Below are positions 1-13,100 of a stretch of DNA of 64,000 bases, piece by piece (the first letter of the stretch is position 1; every line of letters starts with the position of its first letter). Position numbers and translations under genes: made by a program. This DNA comes from Eudromia elegans. Its lineage: Eukaryota > Chordata > Aves > Tinamiformes > Tinamidae. The notes under the pieces were generated by a model that was not told the origin of the DNA, made no database searches, and worked only from the letters and a program-made list of their open reading frames with translations. Location: assembly GCA_003342815.1 (NCBI GenBank), contig PTEX01000119.1, forward strand, positions 1,973,032 to 2,037,031, given 5' to 3'.

Positions 1-126
1 AAGGGAAGGGAAGGGAAGGGAAGGGAAGGGAAGGGAAGGGAAGGGAAGGGAAGGGAAGGGAAGGGGAGAGAGAGAGAGAGAGAGAGAGAGGAGGAGGAGG
101 AGGAGGAGGAGGAGGAGGAAAGGGGG
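1..126. repeat. Compound homopurine microsatellite (AAGGG)n-(GA)n-(GGA)n
   Basis: The first 126 bases contain only A and G on the plus strand. About 12 AAGGG units run to about position 64, followed by a GA run to about 91 and GGA units to about 119, then a short G-rich end before the first pyrimidine at 127. The window starts inside the array, so its full length is unknown. Runs of three Gs every five bases can form G-quadruplexes, and mirror-symmetric purine tracts can form triplex DNA; both are known properties of such sequences, not something shown here. Confidence 0.97.
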
Positions 127-3100
127 CACTTCCCATATTGCCAAAGATTTGCCAGATGAATTTAGACAAAATTTTCTGAAACTACTGTGCTATTTTTTCC
201 AACTCAGCCAGCACCTTAGATAGGTTTACTTAATACCTACTATAATCCTGTAGAATTTTGGCTGAAATTATTGCACTGCAGATCTGGTATTTTGATTCCA
301 TTTTGCATACAAACTAAATAAAGAGCTCTCTCAGCTCCATCTTCCTTCTGCTCTGATTTTGACTTGGCCTATTTGATGCAAATACCTGTATTAAAGTAAC
401 AGAGCATTTTCATCTAAATTCAAAGTGAAGATTAACTTTTTTGATTCAAGAAAGCAGCTATTAGTGACATCAAGAATTCCTGCATCATAGTTGCAATTAT
501 TTGGAAAAAAGCAAATTTGGTGTAAGCAATTTATCACTCAGTCAGCATTGAGGTATCTATGGTGCTATTTTACGGACTTATGTGACCTAATCTTGCAATA
601 TCTTTTTAAGATAGTTTACAGCTGGAGAAAAGCAGCCCCAAAACAGTGAGGATCCCTGCTACCTCTAGGCAAGGCTGATGAGAAGTGGTGTCTCCAGACC
701 AGTCATGAGGACAACCTGTCCAGGAACATCACTGGGAACACCAGGAGTCCCACCATTGTCCCTGTTGTCTGGTACTTTGATCCCCACCAAAGTGCTCTGT
801 ACTCAGCAGATTTCCATTACCCCCACTAAGGAACTCCAGCAGATGTGTGGAGCTCCAGGACCACCTTCAGCACAGTTCCATTTCAGCATGTGCTGAGACA
901 CAAGCAGCTCATATCAAACATAAATGCTCACCTCTCTTACAGACACATAAACATATGTGTGCATACACTTTTAGATACACTTACACACCCCCTACACATG
1001 CTTTTCCTGCACCAAAATAGGACTTTATCTCTCATTGGCAAATCCCTGCTTTATTTCATTTGCTTCTCCTTCCCATTACACAATTCAGAATGGTATCAGT
1101 GTTACCAGGAAAAAATTCCCAAGTTTTGGTAGGCAAACTCCTTAATTTGGAAAGCCCTAGTCCTGTCTCTTTCTCCTTTGTGCTTTTCTCATTACAATCA
1201 CACCCACTTGTGCACTGCCAAAAGCTGGTACTAATCATGCCTAGCCATTGCGCTGAAGAGGCCCTAGCCCTTGTTTTGATATTTCTCTTATCATTCCTAA
1301 GCTGTAAGTTATTTTACTTTGAGCAGAGAGTTAGATTGAACAGAGAGCAGTGCACATGCCTTCCTAGCACAGCACATCTGGATTTTGTTATGTTAGCACC
1401 CCAAATTAATAGTGACGAGCATGCAGCTGCAGAACTGCTTGAATCAGATGCACTTGCTGGTAATGGATTAGAGATTTCCCAGAAACACAAGAGGAATTGC
1501 TTCCAGGACAAAAATCAGCATAGGAAAGGTTAAAGACAACTTCTCTACGTTGCATTGACCACAGTGGAGGAGATGGAGCCGCAGGACACAATGGCCTTTC
1601 AGATGTACAAATTCTCTTCACATTTTGAAGACTGAGGTGAGATAGTAGTTGCAATGTAGGCAAGAAGTCATATTATACCACATAGCCTTGTTTCCACTGC
1701 TTGTAGTTTTGCTCATCTGTTACTATTTAACTGAACTAGACCATGCTTCAGACTCAGGAATATTCATCAGCTGAGGATGTTTCCTCAAAAACAGCTTCAT
1801 TCTTTGTGGAAGAGAAGTTAGGAGACTTGTGTCCACTGTATGAAGAATATGCCTTTTGCCATTCTCAGGAGAAAACCTTACAGGGATTTTTATGACAAGG
1901 TGCTAACGACTGTTGCAAAATTCCCTTTTTTTGTTTGAATTGAGGGTTGTGCCAAATGTGCCCCAAGCACCATCTCTTTTCCCAGGACACCCAAATCGCA
2001 GTGAGGTAGAAATAAAGGAGGATTTCAAGTGCAATCGTACCTATTTTCTACTCTTCTAATTTATATTCCAATGCAAAAAAAAAAAAAAAAAAACCTATGG
2101 GAAAATTGAGTCTGAGAGTATATATTATGAATATGTGGTAATATACACTGTAGGGCTAGCAGAATTACTCCAAAGCAAAAATTATGAAACCATAAAATTC
2201 AGACAGTAACTTTTATTAGGCGCTCTAGCCTATGGTAACCGTCATATGCTTGTGATTAAACTGAGTTTGTCTCCAAAACCCCAAATTAGAGTAAATAGAA
2301 TTTTAAAAACATACTACTCCCTCCTTCTGCAATGGTGTCTGAGGCAGTATTAAAGCGACTTTTGACACTGTCTCTGTTCAATAGCATATTTTTGAAACTT
2401 AATGGAAAAAAAGTTATTTCTTAGACCTACTGTGCTTTGTCTGTTTGGCAAATTTAATCTATAGCAGACCAGGAAAACACTTATGGGATTGGATGTGTTC
2501 TTGCAGAAACCATCACTATGAGATTGTAGCTGGTGCTGGAGCACCTTGCACACTACATTATCTAATATTGACAATTTCAGTGAGGCATTGCTATAAGGAT
2601 GTTGTGGGCATTTGGTTATTTAATAAGGGAGATCATTCAGAACAAAGGCATGCTGAATTTCCAAAAGCACTTGTTCTTAATTTCTCTGTTTCTTACCTCT
2701 TAAGGGTCTTACAGAGTCTTCAGCACACCTATCCTCATTAGAGCTCTTTTAGGAAAGGAAATGTTGTTTTTCCTGTTGCAGGAAAGAAAGGAGGTGGCTT
2801 GGCCAAGATCAGAAATTAAGGTTTTGTTAAAGAAGGAATGGAAATCAATTCTCAGATTCCCAGACTTAACTTACTTGTAAACTCCATCTATTTATGGATT
2901 TCTTGAAAAAGACAGAGTGACGTGCTCAGAGCTAGTACTTTTGTTCTCAGAAGATTGACTATGTGTTTTATATATCCAGAATGGTGCATTCCCAAAGTAA
3001 AATTGAAACTGTACATGTAGCAATATACAATGGAATGCTGTATAACATAGTAGAAAATAAGAATGCTTTCTACGCATACTCCAAAATATTTTTTTTGTTT

Positions 3101-5340
3101 GTTTGTTTGTTTTTAACGGAGGAAAAAGTAGAAGTCATTATTACAGTTTTTTGGAGCTACTGTTTTCACACTCTTATAATTCCACAAGATGTTTCCAAAA
3201 GCTCCCAGGAGCTCCATACTATAAATACTGAGTCATTGGAGTGGCACACACTGTTGATGACACACTGGCACTCAGATGCTCCTGACACAGGCATGGTGGA
3301 AACCTGAAGATTGATAGTAGCTAATGATAGATTCTTAAATAACTTCCAAAAAGTATCTACTTTTATGGGGTAAGTTTAAATTTCAGATCAGCTCAGGAAT
3401 GTTTTAAAGTTTCTTTATTACCAATTATTTTACATGAGGGTAAGGGATATGTCCTTCTACACCTCATAAATTTGACATACTGTAGTTTGAAATCTCATTA
3501 GCTTTCCATGTCACCAGATGTAGCTCACAAACATTAAGTCGTATGAACATAGCTTTGTACAATTGCTTTCTACCAGTGCTATTCTTTTTTTGCAAGCCTG
3601 TGTTTTGTATTTGTCCTTCTTATGAACCCTCCATTTTGTTTAGTAGCTATACTAGACTATTTTACTATGAAACTAGCTTTTTTTAACTGTTTTGGGGTTC
3701 TTGGGATGATTGGTGCATGTCCAGAAAAGATGCATACATAATTTTGTCTTCTGGAAGTACATTAAATACCCATAAATTATACTTAAGTATCTCGTGAAAG
3801 AATGCCTGTTATTTAGCTGCAAAATCTTTATCTACCTCTTTATATACTGGCAACATGTGGTATTTTAAAAGCCACATAAAGTTAAGGCTTGGGCTTACCT
3901 AGTGAGTGCAACTGAAATGACATCTTATCCTTAATTCAATAACTGTGTATATACTGTCCAAAATGAGATTCCTTACTAGCCCTGCTCCATTAATGCAAAC
4001 TACCAGACTTTGTGGTAATTTTGGTGTCTACATTTTCTGTACTCTGCAGCTCAGGTTTAGGGGAGCCTTAAATGGAGAAAATAGTTTTGCATGTGCAAAA
4101 TATAACTTAAAACATCTATTCTGTGTTCAGAATAGATTCAAGTTTATCTTTCAATGGAAGCAATAAACATACGATTCTTTTTAATGCATATTTAAAAATA
4201 AAATACAAATTTTAGTGCTGTGTTGTTGTTCAGTGAATTTTCTCTGCTGAACAGTTAAGATCTGAATAAATTAGAAAGAATTTTATGCTGCACTCTGGCC
4301 AACATGAATGCTATATTGATTTAATAATGCATGGTGTAAGGTAGGATTTCTTAAATATTCTGTGATCAGTTTCCATGTTAGATAATGTCTTTATTATTAA
4401 AATTCATGATAAAAATTTCCATGTCATCTACCTCAAAGAGAAGTGTGCTTGAACTTTTTCAAAAGACAAACTTTGAACAATTTCATTTTTTGTACATTTC
4501 AACAACAAAGCAATTTTGACGAGTCTCTTGCAGACCCCAGCTCTGAAGAAGTGCACATATTGCCTTCCTGGACCACCGGATTCAGGGCTACTGGCAAATG
4601 GCTGTGCCTGGGCCTTGGAATGAAGGTTCTGTCCAAATTTCAAGAAAAAGAGCCTCATAATTAAGAACAATGGTAAATCTAGTTTGAGAAGGCAGCTCCA
4701 AAAATTCTTCATCTTTTTTTTTTTTTTACCTGTTGAAACTCTGGAAGTTTTTCTCTTTTCTCTTTCTTGACTGACTGGGGATATTTCACTATATATAAAC
4801 TTCATACTGTTGCTGTCTGCTCGAGCACATGTTTTTTGTGCTCCTGCCTTTGCTTCACTGTGTTCCCCAAGAGAAGTCCCCATTGTACATTGTGGTCAAG
4901 GGGGCTTGATACACAGGCAAGGGCAGGGAGGCACTATTAATTCCTGGAAGAAATAGTTGTATTTTTGCAACATCATGCATTTCGAATTTCCTGCCAAGAT
5001 CCTTCTTTCTCATGAATCCAGCTTGTTTCCCTGTGAAGAAACATATACCACCAAAAGTGCTGTGCAACCTTCAATCTGCACACCCTCTGAGGCTAAGACT
5101 TCACCATATGTCTCCTGATGCTGCCAGTCCCTCAGTTCCCAGGGAGGAAGCACATTCTCAAAGACATCTGCTAACATGCAGCAAATAAATACATTTGTGA
5201 AAGTAGAGGAGGCGCTTCCGCAGTAAAGTGACTCCCATGGGAGAAACAGCTTTCTTGCTTGTCTGAATCCTGAACTAACTCGTAACTGAGTAGTCACTGA
5301 TCATTTTGCTCTACCTTTCAGGTAAACCGCTACTGTTTTC
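127..5340. other. Intergenic, no supported gene
   Basis: This is AT-rich single-copy-looking DNA. It contains a 19-base A run at 2075-2093 and a short (GTTT)n run at about 3094-3114. Several frames stay open for 60-157 codons, for example 1060-1533 on the plus strand and 4428-4883 on the minus strand. Their translations show no recognisable domain, and they are not flanked by a convincing exon series. I see no RNA gene here. Confidence 0.6.
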
Positions 5341-5349
5341 CTTTGACTC

Positions 5350-5560
5350 CGGTTTCGGTTAATTCATTGGCCTTATTTCCTCCAAGGTTAATGCTAAAGG
5401 GAACGGCAAGACCATCTCCCTCTGGATTAATCAGCATGGCTTGAGACCCAGCTGGAGCAGCTGTCATTCATACGACTCGTTGCACTGATTAAGATTTGGA
5501 TTATTTTCCTTCTTTTCAGTGTCAGTGTCATACAGATTAACTGCTGCAATTAGACTGCTG
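5350..5560. promoter_or_regulatory. Candidate enhancer: cluster of homeodomain-type motifs
   Basis: About 200 bases hold several TAAT-core motifs close together. There is TTAATTCATTGG, which includes a reversed CCAAT box, at about 5359-5370. GGATTAATC at 5424-5432 contains the palindrome GATTAATC. A second GGATTA lies at 5498-5503, GATTAA at 5535-5540 and CAATTAG at 5547-5553. A CAGCTG E-box lies at 5458-5463. GGATTA is the core bound by OTX/CRX-type factors. The region is less AT-rich than its surroundings and lacks simple repeats, as conserved noncoding elements often do. Conservation cannot be tested here, and such short motifs also occur by chance. Any link to NXNL2, about 52 kb away, is speculation. 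Confidence 0.2.
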
Positions 5561-5569
5561 TGTTTATTT

Positions 5570-8500
5570 CCCACCAGTCCTGAAAATATCGCTGGTGGCA
5601 AGCCACGATAGATATGAAGAGAGTAGCCAGATTTGGGCAATGACTTTGTAAAGGTTAATAGTTGTTGGTCAATTCATCTCAATTTATGGCTTTTCTTAGT
5701 GAGCTAGGCCTGTGGAAGGCCCTAAGACTGAGCTGCCTCCAAGTGTCCTCATCATCCCAGCTATAAATTTTGGCTTGAGGCACCCCAGAGGGAGTCGTGC
5801 TTTCCCTTGTTCATGTGTGCTTTGGTCTAGATGAGTTGCCCTCATCTTTTTTCAAATTTCTACAGTACGAGGCTGCATCTTGGCTGTGTGCAAGCATATA
5901 CAGTCTCTCACCGACTCCGTAGCTCTTTTGCCAATTTCCTGTTATTCCATGGCTCCCCCAGTTATTTTTGTTCTCCTATGCTCCTTCTCTGCTACACCAT
6001 TAGTTAGACCTTGTCACAGAGTTTGTCTCGTTCTACTGAGGACTTTAGTTTTGGTTGGATAATTGGTTTAATATAGTTTAGCTCTGAAAATATTTTGAGG
6101 TATATCTCTGGACAAAACCAGTCTGACCTTTAGGCAGGCTAAACATTCATTACCAAGCCTGAAAAAATAAAATCACATTGCCTTTTCTTCTCCAAATTTA
6201 CTTCTTTCTCATTATTTCCAAGTTAGTGGATGTAAGACTGGCAGAAGGCAAATTTTGCAAATATAACATAACCAAAACAGGATAGACAAAACCAGAAATA
6301 TTACAGAGAATGTGAAGTAAAATCTATATATCCATGTAATATTCCACATGTTTCCTCGCACATTCAGACAAACCAACTGAGCAGATGCAGTACCTCCAAC
6401 AAAGCAATTTATGTTTGCACTTTCCCTTAGCTTTTAATGGAATTGATTTATTATTTGTTTTTCAAAAAATTAAGTAATTCTACTTCCAGCTTCTCCAAAT
6501 AATTGTTAGCATAATCGTGTGTTTTATGGAGTGATGAATCAGTTCTGGTAGATTTTATTTTGAACTCAGTCCATAGCTAAGTGTACAGCTACTTCTGCCC
6601 AGCCAGAAATGTCTGTGTTTGAGGTGAGGAGGTAGATCGGCAGAGGTCTGCTTTTTTACCTAGATTAATTTAGCACAGGGGCACTTCATACTTTTGTGTA
6701 TGAACAGCAAAAGCAAACTCGTGTTAGGTGGTAATTTCACTGCAGGAGATGTTATCAAAATATCTGAACATTAGGTCTGTTTATATTAGCAAAATGCATT
6801 TTATGTCATATACATACACAGAGCATTCTTGACCCTTAGTCATGGCTCCAAGTTTTCCTATAGAGGGAAAGAATATCTAGAACAGATGTTTCGTTGTTTC
6901 ACACAGCTGCTGTAGACACAGCTGATACTCTTCAGTGGATATGTTTATTGAAACTTTCAGACAGAACGTCTCAGTCACCTGGTAAGCATTTTTAATGTGA
7001 AATCTGCCGTTTCTCTGTGCCACATGAAGATTGCTCTTTGCCTCACCCCTTCCTGTGTATACTTTTGCCAATAACACCAAGCTTAAATTTTAGCTTACCC
7101 GAAGTTTTCACTTTTCTTCTGGGCTGTCAAAGCCAGACATCTAGATTTCCCTTTTACATCAAGAGCTTTTATAAATTAGGATGCAAAATGGGAGGGGGAA
7201 AATGGTTCCCATGTTTTGAAGGATGTTCACCACAGACCTTAAGGGTTCAACACTGCAGATTTCACAAAGATCAAAAGATGTTTTAACAATGAATGAGGTG
7301 TTAGCACCCACCTTCTGTGCCTTTGTCCATTTTTTCTCTGGCCTATTTTCTCCAACTGGCTTATTGAAGTAGCAGCCACAAGACTGCAAGAGAAGAGTCT
7401 GCTCTTCATGTGGCAGCCAGTTTATCATCAACAGGAATGTATAAGTCCTGCTCTTTCTTTACAGAAACTGTATTGTTACATCTGGAGGACCGTTCTGATC
7501 TCACCCCTTCTAAACCAGGAGTAATCCTCAGTAAAGTGACAGAACACAAAGCTGTAACACTGGCACAAGCAATATCAGTCTCCAGTGTGCTGCCAGATAC
7601 GTCTCCTTGCTGTACCAACCCAGCTTTAACCACGGCATGCATCAAAAAGGTTCCCAAATGTGATACACAGAGAAGATGCTCAATTTCTCTAATTTCTATG
7701 GGGAATTCCTTTCCTCTGTCCAAGGTGGAAATAACCATGTGACCCTCTGAAATGGTAGGACCAGCTGCCTGGTGTGCACAATATTGCCAGGTTTGGCAGC
7801 TCTCCTCTTGCTATTCCTCTCCTCACTGAGCTCACTACGATTTTAATTCCACCTCAGTTCTCACAAAGATAAAGTGTGAGTAAACTCAACGGGGAGATGA
7901 TGGATACAAGAGCACTATTCTTGGAGTCTGGATGCCAAAAACCTTAAAGAAATCACAAACTTTCCATTTCGAACAGCCAAACAGTACTGCCTCACCAAAA
8001 CGCTTCTGCCTCTGACAATAATTCACATTAAAGACCGTATTTACCTTTTTATCCAATGCTTAAAACTCCTATTGGTAGCAGTGGAGTTCACATATTATGC
8101 TTTTCCCCCAAGTAAAATGGCTTTTACAGCAGCCAGGAATTGCTTTTTACCATAATGTGGGAGAAAAAAAAATCACACCTCTAACATCTGTTGAAAAATA
8201 TCTTTTTGGCACAGCTCTATTACAAACAGAATTGAAAAAAAAAAATCTCACTAGAGAGTCTGGGTTTAATTTCCACTTAGCTGGGCCTTAATGAGCCCTT
8301 TTTTTTGCCTTAGAAGTAGTCAAACATGCACTAAAGTCCCCGAAGAAGTGCATTTGGGCTTACTGTTGCAGCTCCGCACAAGACACAAAACACAATCTCT
8401 GCTATGAAGAGCCTCAGTTTAAAGCTTCAATGCTAAATTGAAACAAAAATGAAGCAGAAATTGATGGTCCTGATGTAGAAGCTCATTCTTGAAAATTTGT

Positions 8501-9690
8501 CTTCCTGAGAGAAACACTGACAGTCTGAGAAATATTCAGGGTACTCTGGTTATCACGCCAAAGGAAGAAGGTTGCTTGCTTGTATAAGTTGTCAGTGTCC
8601 TCTGCTCTTCTAGACATGGTAGGTTTTTTAGATATATGGGTGTTTCTGTTTTCTTTCCTTAAATTCAAACAGAATTTTTTAAAAGCAGTTCTTAGAACAA
8701 TGCCCCAAATACCTTTTTCAAGCATTAACTCACTCCTCTAAATGTACGGAGTTTACATAAAAGAAGCTAATCTTTCAAAATAGCTCAAAATATATACCTT
8801 TTCTGCAAAAGTATTGACTGTGGAGGTTTCCAGATGACTATTCAGATATGAAACAGTTTCTTCCTGATGCCTTTTATATAATAGTACATACTCCATAATC
8901 CTTAGTCACATGAGTAGTTTCAAACTTGGCCTCAATCACACCTTTTGAGAAATACTTGATCAACACAGTCATTTCAGAGCTAATGCCCAAGCTACTCACA
9001 GTAAGGGAAAAAAACCCAAAAAAACACCTGAATAAAGCATCCAACCTAATTAAACCGTCCAACAATTGAAACAGAAGTATGAGCCCAGGCTGGTTCCCCT
9101 TTTGTTGATTAAATATTCCTAAGTATATGGATGGATGACCGGTGAGGACACAAATACATGACAATATCATTTATATATCTCATGTTAGCTACTTATAAGG
9201 TCATGAAACACACTAATAAGACGTTACTCTGAAATGGGTTATTTCTGCCTGAAAGTGTTTTGATTTCAATCCAGATTACAGATTTACAAATGTATATTTA
9301 GGTCTGTTCTTGGTTTAGAATCCCCATTTTCTAGGCCTGTTACTTTGTGTATCTTTTAAGGTTTTTTTTTTAAAGAAAAAACACATTTTCACTTTCAGTT
9401 GTTTATAATTAAAAGGACTCATGTTGCGTAGAAAGCAGTATTCATAATCAGTGTACATGCAGATTTAATAACAAAAAAGAGGGATTGAAGACACAATCCC
9501 TGGTCATGAGACATTGCATATCAAAGAAGTGAAGGTTATTTTAGTAGTATATAAGCCACTGAATCTGCTCTTTCTATAGCATATTGGGAAGCTGCACAAA
9601 CGGATCTCAGGGAGGAAGAAGTCAGAAAACCTCAAGTTCAGCATTCTGTTGCTTCAAAAGTGTTATATGTAGTAGAAGAAAATAGATGCT
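5570..9690. other. Intergenic, no supported gene
   Basis: No exon, RNA gene or clear repeat is visible. Overlapping frames at 7406-7742 stay open on both strands for 110 codons each. The two frames run opposite each other over the same bases and neither translation shows a recognised domain, so I read them as chance. Short A or T runs are present at about 8166-8172, 8236-8245 and 9361-9371. Confidence 0.6.
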
Positions 9691-9696
9691 CAATGA

Positions 9697-10105
9697 ATCA
9701 TAGAATAATTTAGACTGAAAGAGATGGGCAGGAATCTGATCTCCAAACAGGTCCAGCTTCACAATTAAATCATTGGTTAGGACTTTGTCTACTTGGAATG
9801 GTCTCCATCCTTGTCTAGCTCCAAGGCCAAAATGTCACAGCCTCTCTGGGAAACCTGTTTCCGTATTTGACCATTCTCCCTGTGAAATGCTTGTTTGTTT
9901 GTTTGCTTTAATTGAAAAGCAATTTCCCTTGATGAAACTTGCTATGGCTTTACCTCTTGAACTGCTGCTGTGTAGCTCCAAAGAGAATTTAACTCCATCC
10001 TCTTTCTAGTCTCCCTAGGTAGTGGAAGACATGGATTAGACTCTTTTTCAGGCTCTCCTCAGACATCATGTGCTCCATCTCCCTCATAATCTAGCAGGAT
10101 GCTTC
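9697..10105 (-). mobile_element. CR1 LINE fragment, 3' part, degenerate
   Basis: Read on the plus strand, this begins with the reversed CR1 tail (AATCATAGAATAATTTAGAC). It continues in the order expected for an inverted CR1 3' end. A 'cctctctgggaaacctgtttcc' segment lies at about 9840-9861. A reversed part of the CR1 3' region around 'ctttttcaggctctcctc' lies near 10042-10059, followed by 'gtgctccatctccctcataa'. It is a non-LTR retrotransposon fragment, 5'-truncated as most CR1 copies are. Many substitutions and an inserted-looking TTTG run at about 9893-9905 suggest an old copy. No reverse transcriptase frame remains. The upper boundary is approximate because similarity fades. Confidence 0.8.
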
Positions 10106-13100
10106 AGTTCATCAATCCCTTTCTACCTATGTGCTTCACTACAGATAAAATAGGTTTAAAAATTCATAGCACTGGGATCTAAGACATTTAATGATACAGG
10201 AAAAAAATCCAGACACAACTACACTACAAGCAATTGTTTATACAGAAGTGACATTTTAAAATGCATCATCGAGATCCTTAGTCATTTTCTCTAGATGATA
10301 ACCGATCAGAATCAATCTTTTTTGCAGGAAGAAAGGTTCAAGGTTTCAGTCTGCTGTTTGGAAGTGATCAGCAGTCATGGATCTTAAATATACAGATGAT
10401 ATGCCAGCCTTGAATAAAATACCAACTCTTTCCTAGTAGTATTTTCTCTAAAACCTCGCTAATGCTGCTCAGGTAAAGAGATATGACTAAGGCAACAAAC
10501 ATGAAGTGAAGACAGAAAAAAAAAAAAAGAATGAAGAAAGTGTCATTGTCACTATTACTTTTCTAAGTTAATTTCATTCCTTTACAGCTTATGCATTATG
10601 TCAGTCATGATGTCTGATAAGAATGAAAAAGCCCAAATATTTCACAGAATTTTTAAAAGGAGATTTATGTGTTTTGCAGTTTATAGATGATGCTGCATTG
10701 TGTGAAGAAAGAGTGGTCAGCTGTCTATAGTATTTCTTGACCCCAAATGGTAGGTCGTGCTAAGTTAAATCTAAGCTGCATGCCTAGAAGAAGCCAGACT
10801 GGAAGAAAACAATAGTAAGAAGCCAGTCTTTATCCCTCTCCCATCTGTCATGGATCTGAGGCCAACATGTTTAGTCCTGAAACCTTGATCTGTCTGAACA
10901 AACAAGAGGCCCCTAAAAACAAACACTGAACACTCAACAAGCATTGGTTAATGTTTGCACTGAAGAGCATGATAAAGATATATATATAAAGCTGCACAAA
11001 CACACAGTACAAATGTAGTAATACATACCTTTCTGAGAGGGAAAAGGATGTTGTTCGAAAACAGAATTATCCTGGATCTGTGCTATCTAGAAATCTGCGT
11101 CTTGCCATCACTTTCTGAGCACTTGAAAATGTGGTGTTGCTCTGTGTGGATGGCTTTTCACCCACTTTCACATGGCAATCATGCTGTCCACCAGCGGGAG
11201 CTCCACTGGGAACCACGGGATCTGCCAACTTCTCATGCCGATAGAAAGTAAGGAAGAGTAAGATAAGTCAGCTCAGAGTCACTATCCTGTGTGAAAATTC
11301 TACACTCACAGAACTTTATTTGCATTATTGCAGCCTCAAAACATTCCCTTTCTGCAACAGCAAATGCTCCAGCTAAAATAGGTAAGTCCATTCCTCAGCT
11401 TTTACAGAAGCTGCTTAAGCATCTTTGAAGGGGATTGCGGCTCACTTTTTAAGAAAAACAGGAGGAAAATGTGTGCCTTTCATGGAAATTACCTCTGCCT
11501 TCATATGTGTAGGAAAATTGTGACAGAACTGTAAGTCGTGCCAAGGAACAGTTTATTCACAGGGTAAGTAGAAAGCCTGCAAGCTCGTAGCAGAGAATAC
11601 CCTACAAGTGCTCTGCCTTTTTTTTTAAGACAAAGTCAAGCAGTAGAGATCAGCATCACTGAAATAGATGTTTCATATTTGTAAAGGGAACTACAGCATG
11701 AAATAAACTGTGGCATTCAAGCTGTATCAGAAGGACTTGTCTCAAGGCTCAGTAATTGCTATAGTCTGCTATGTAAGAAGGAGAGCAGTGAATCAGGTAG
11801 AGCAGATGGGAGAAGCAAGCTCCACTCCCCACAAAGAAATTACACTCTTGCATAAAACCAGGGCTCTGTTTCTGGAAGATCTGGGTATATTCATACAAAA
11901 AGAAAGAACCAAACATAATTACTTGCAAGCTAGCATACATATAATTACAGTTGTGATAATATGTGAAATGAGCCAAAACATTTGCTGGGCTGTTTTCTTC
12001 AGAAATACCCCCAAAACACCATAATAACAACCCTGCCAGGCTAGAAAAGGACAACTTCTGCTGTGACACATGGGCATAGCTTTGAAAAAATTGCGACTGC
12101 CCTGCCAAGTACGCGGTGACTTGTTCTCTGGGCTGGTTTAACACACTGCCTTAGAAGTATTACTAGTGCAATACATTTTGCATCTTTGTCCTCTTGCCTT
12201 AGCTCTTTTTTTCTCCGTCTATTTCAGGATAGCTTTCAAGAGCTTTCCAATATATGGATCCAGAAAGATTCTCCGTGGAGAGGTGGATCAGCTTCCACAC
12301 ACTATATTGCAGAGCGTATGCTTTCTTTTGTCACTTTTCACTGGCCCCTTAAGAGCAGACATGGGTCCTCCGTGGCTTTGCAGCCCACAGACTGAAACAA
12401 CTGCTCTGTTTGCTTTCATGTTTGATTATGTGTTTCTCTAGTATTGTATTTTTAAACAGATGCTCTTCAGAAGTAGGTCAGCATGTGCAAGCTGACCTCA
12501 TGGTCTGGAGAAAAGAGGACACACTGGGTCATGCCTCACCATAGCTGTGGAGGCACCTGATCCATGAATTGACTCACTATTCATCTGCTACTCTGGTTTC
12601 TCAGATGACCAACACATACACACACACATATAGCACACTGGTTTTTTTATATTATAGGAAATATCTGCTTCTTATTTATAAGTTTACAAGCTGAGTAATT
12701 CATGAATATTGAGTGGATTTTTCCAGAGCAAGGAGGAAAGAAAATTTGTGCAGAGCCTGCAGAATTTAAGCCCATCTTCCTTAATGGGGACTCACAGGCT
12801 CATCTACAATGACCTTCATGGCAGGCTTCCCATAGGTTTCAGTAGGGTCAGGGCTTTGCTTTGAACACTACGTGCCAGAACATGTCATTTTTCTCAAAGA
12901 GTGTTTTGAACTTGAGGGAAAGGGAGCTTGCATATTTAATACAGAGGGTTTTAAAAACCCCAAGTGGTTCATTTTCCTGTGTTAACTTCCCTAGCCTAGT
13001 ACAGCACATTGTAACCTCAGGCGCAGGGGTTCAGCTGTCTGTGATCAACCCCCAGATTTGCAAAGTGCGGCAGGACTCCAACATGACATCATCCTATTAT

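Noticed and set aside
1060-1533. 157-codon plus-strand frame, the longest in the window
   Set aside because: No recognisable fold or family. Overlapping frames on the other strand are also open, and codon content looks random.
4428-4883. 151-codon minus-strand frame as a gene
   Set aside because: No domain. It contains a lysine run read from a low-complexity A/T tract, and there are no exon signals around it.
7406-7742. Mirror 110-codon frames on opposite strands
   Set aside because: Opposite-strand open frames over the same bases with no domain are typical of chance.
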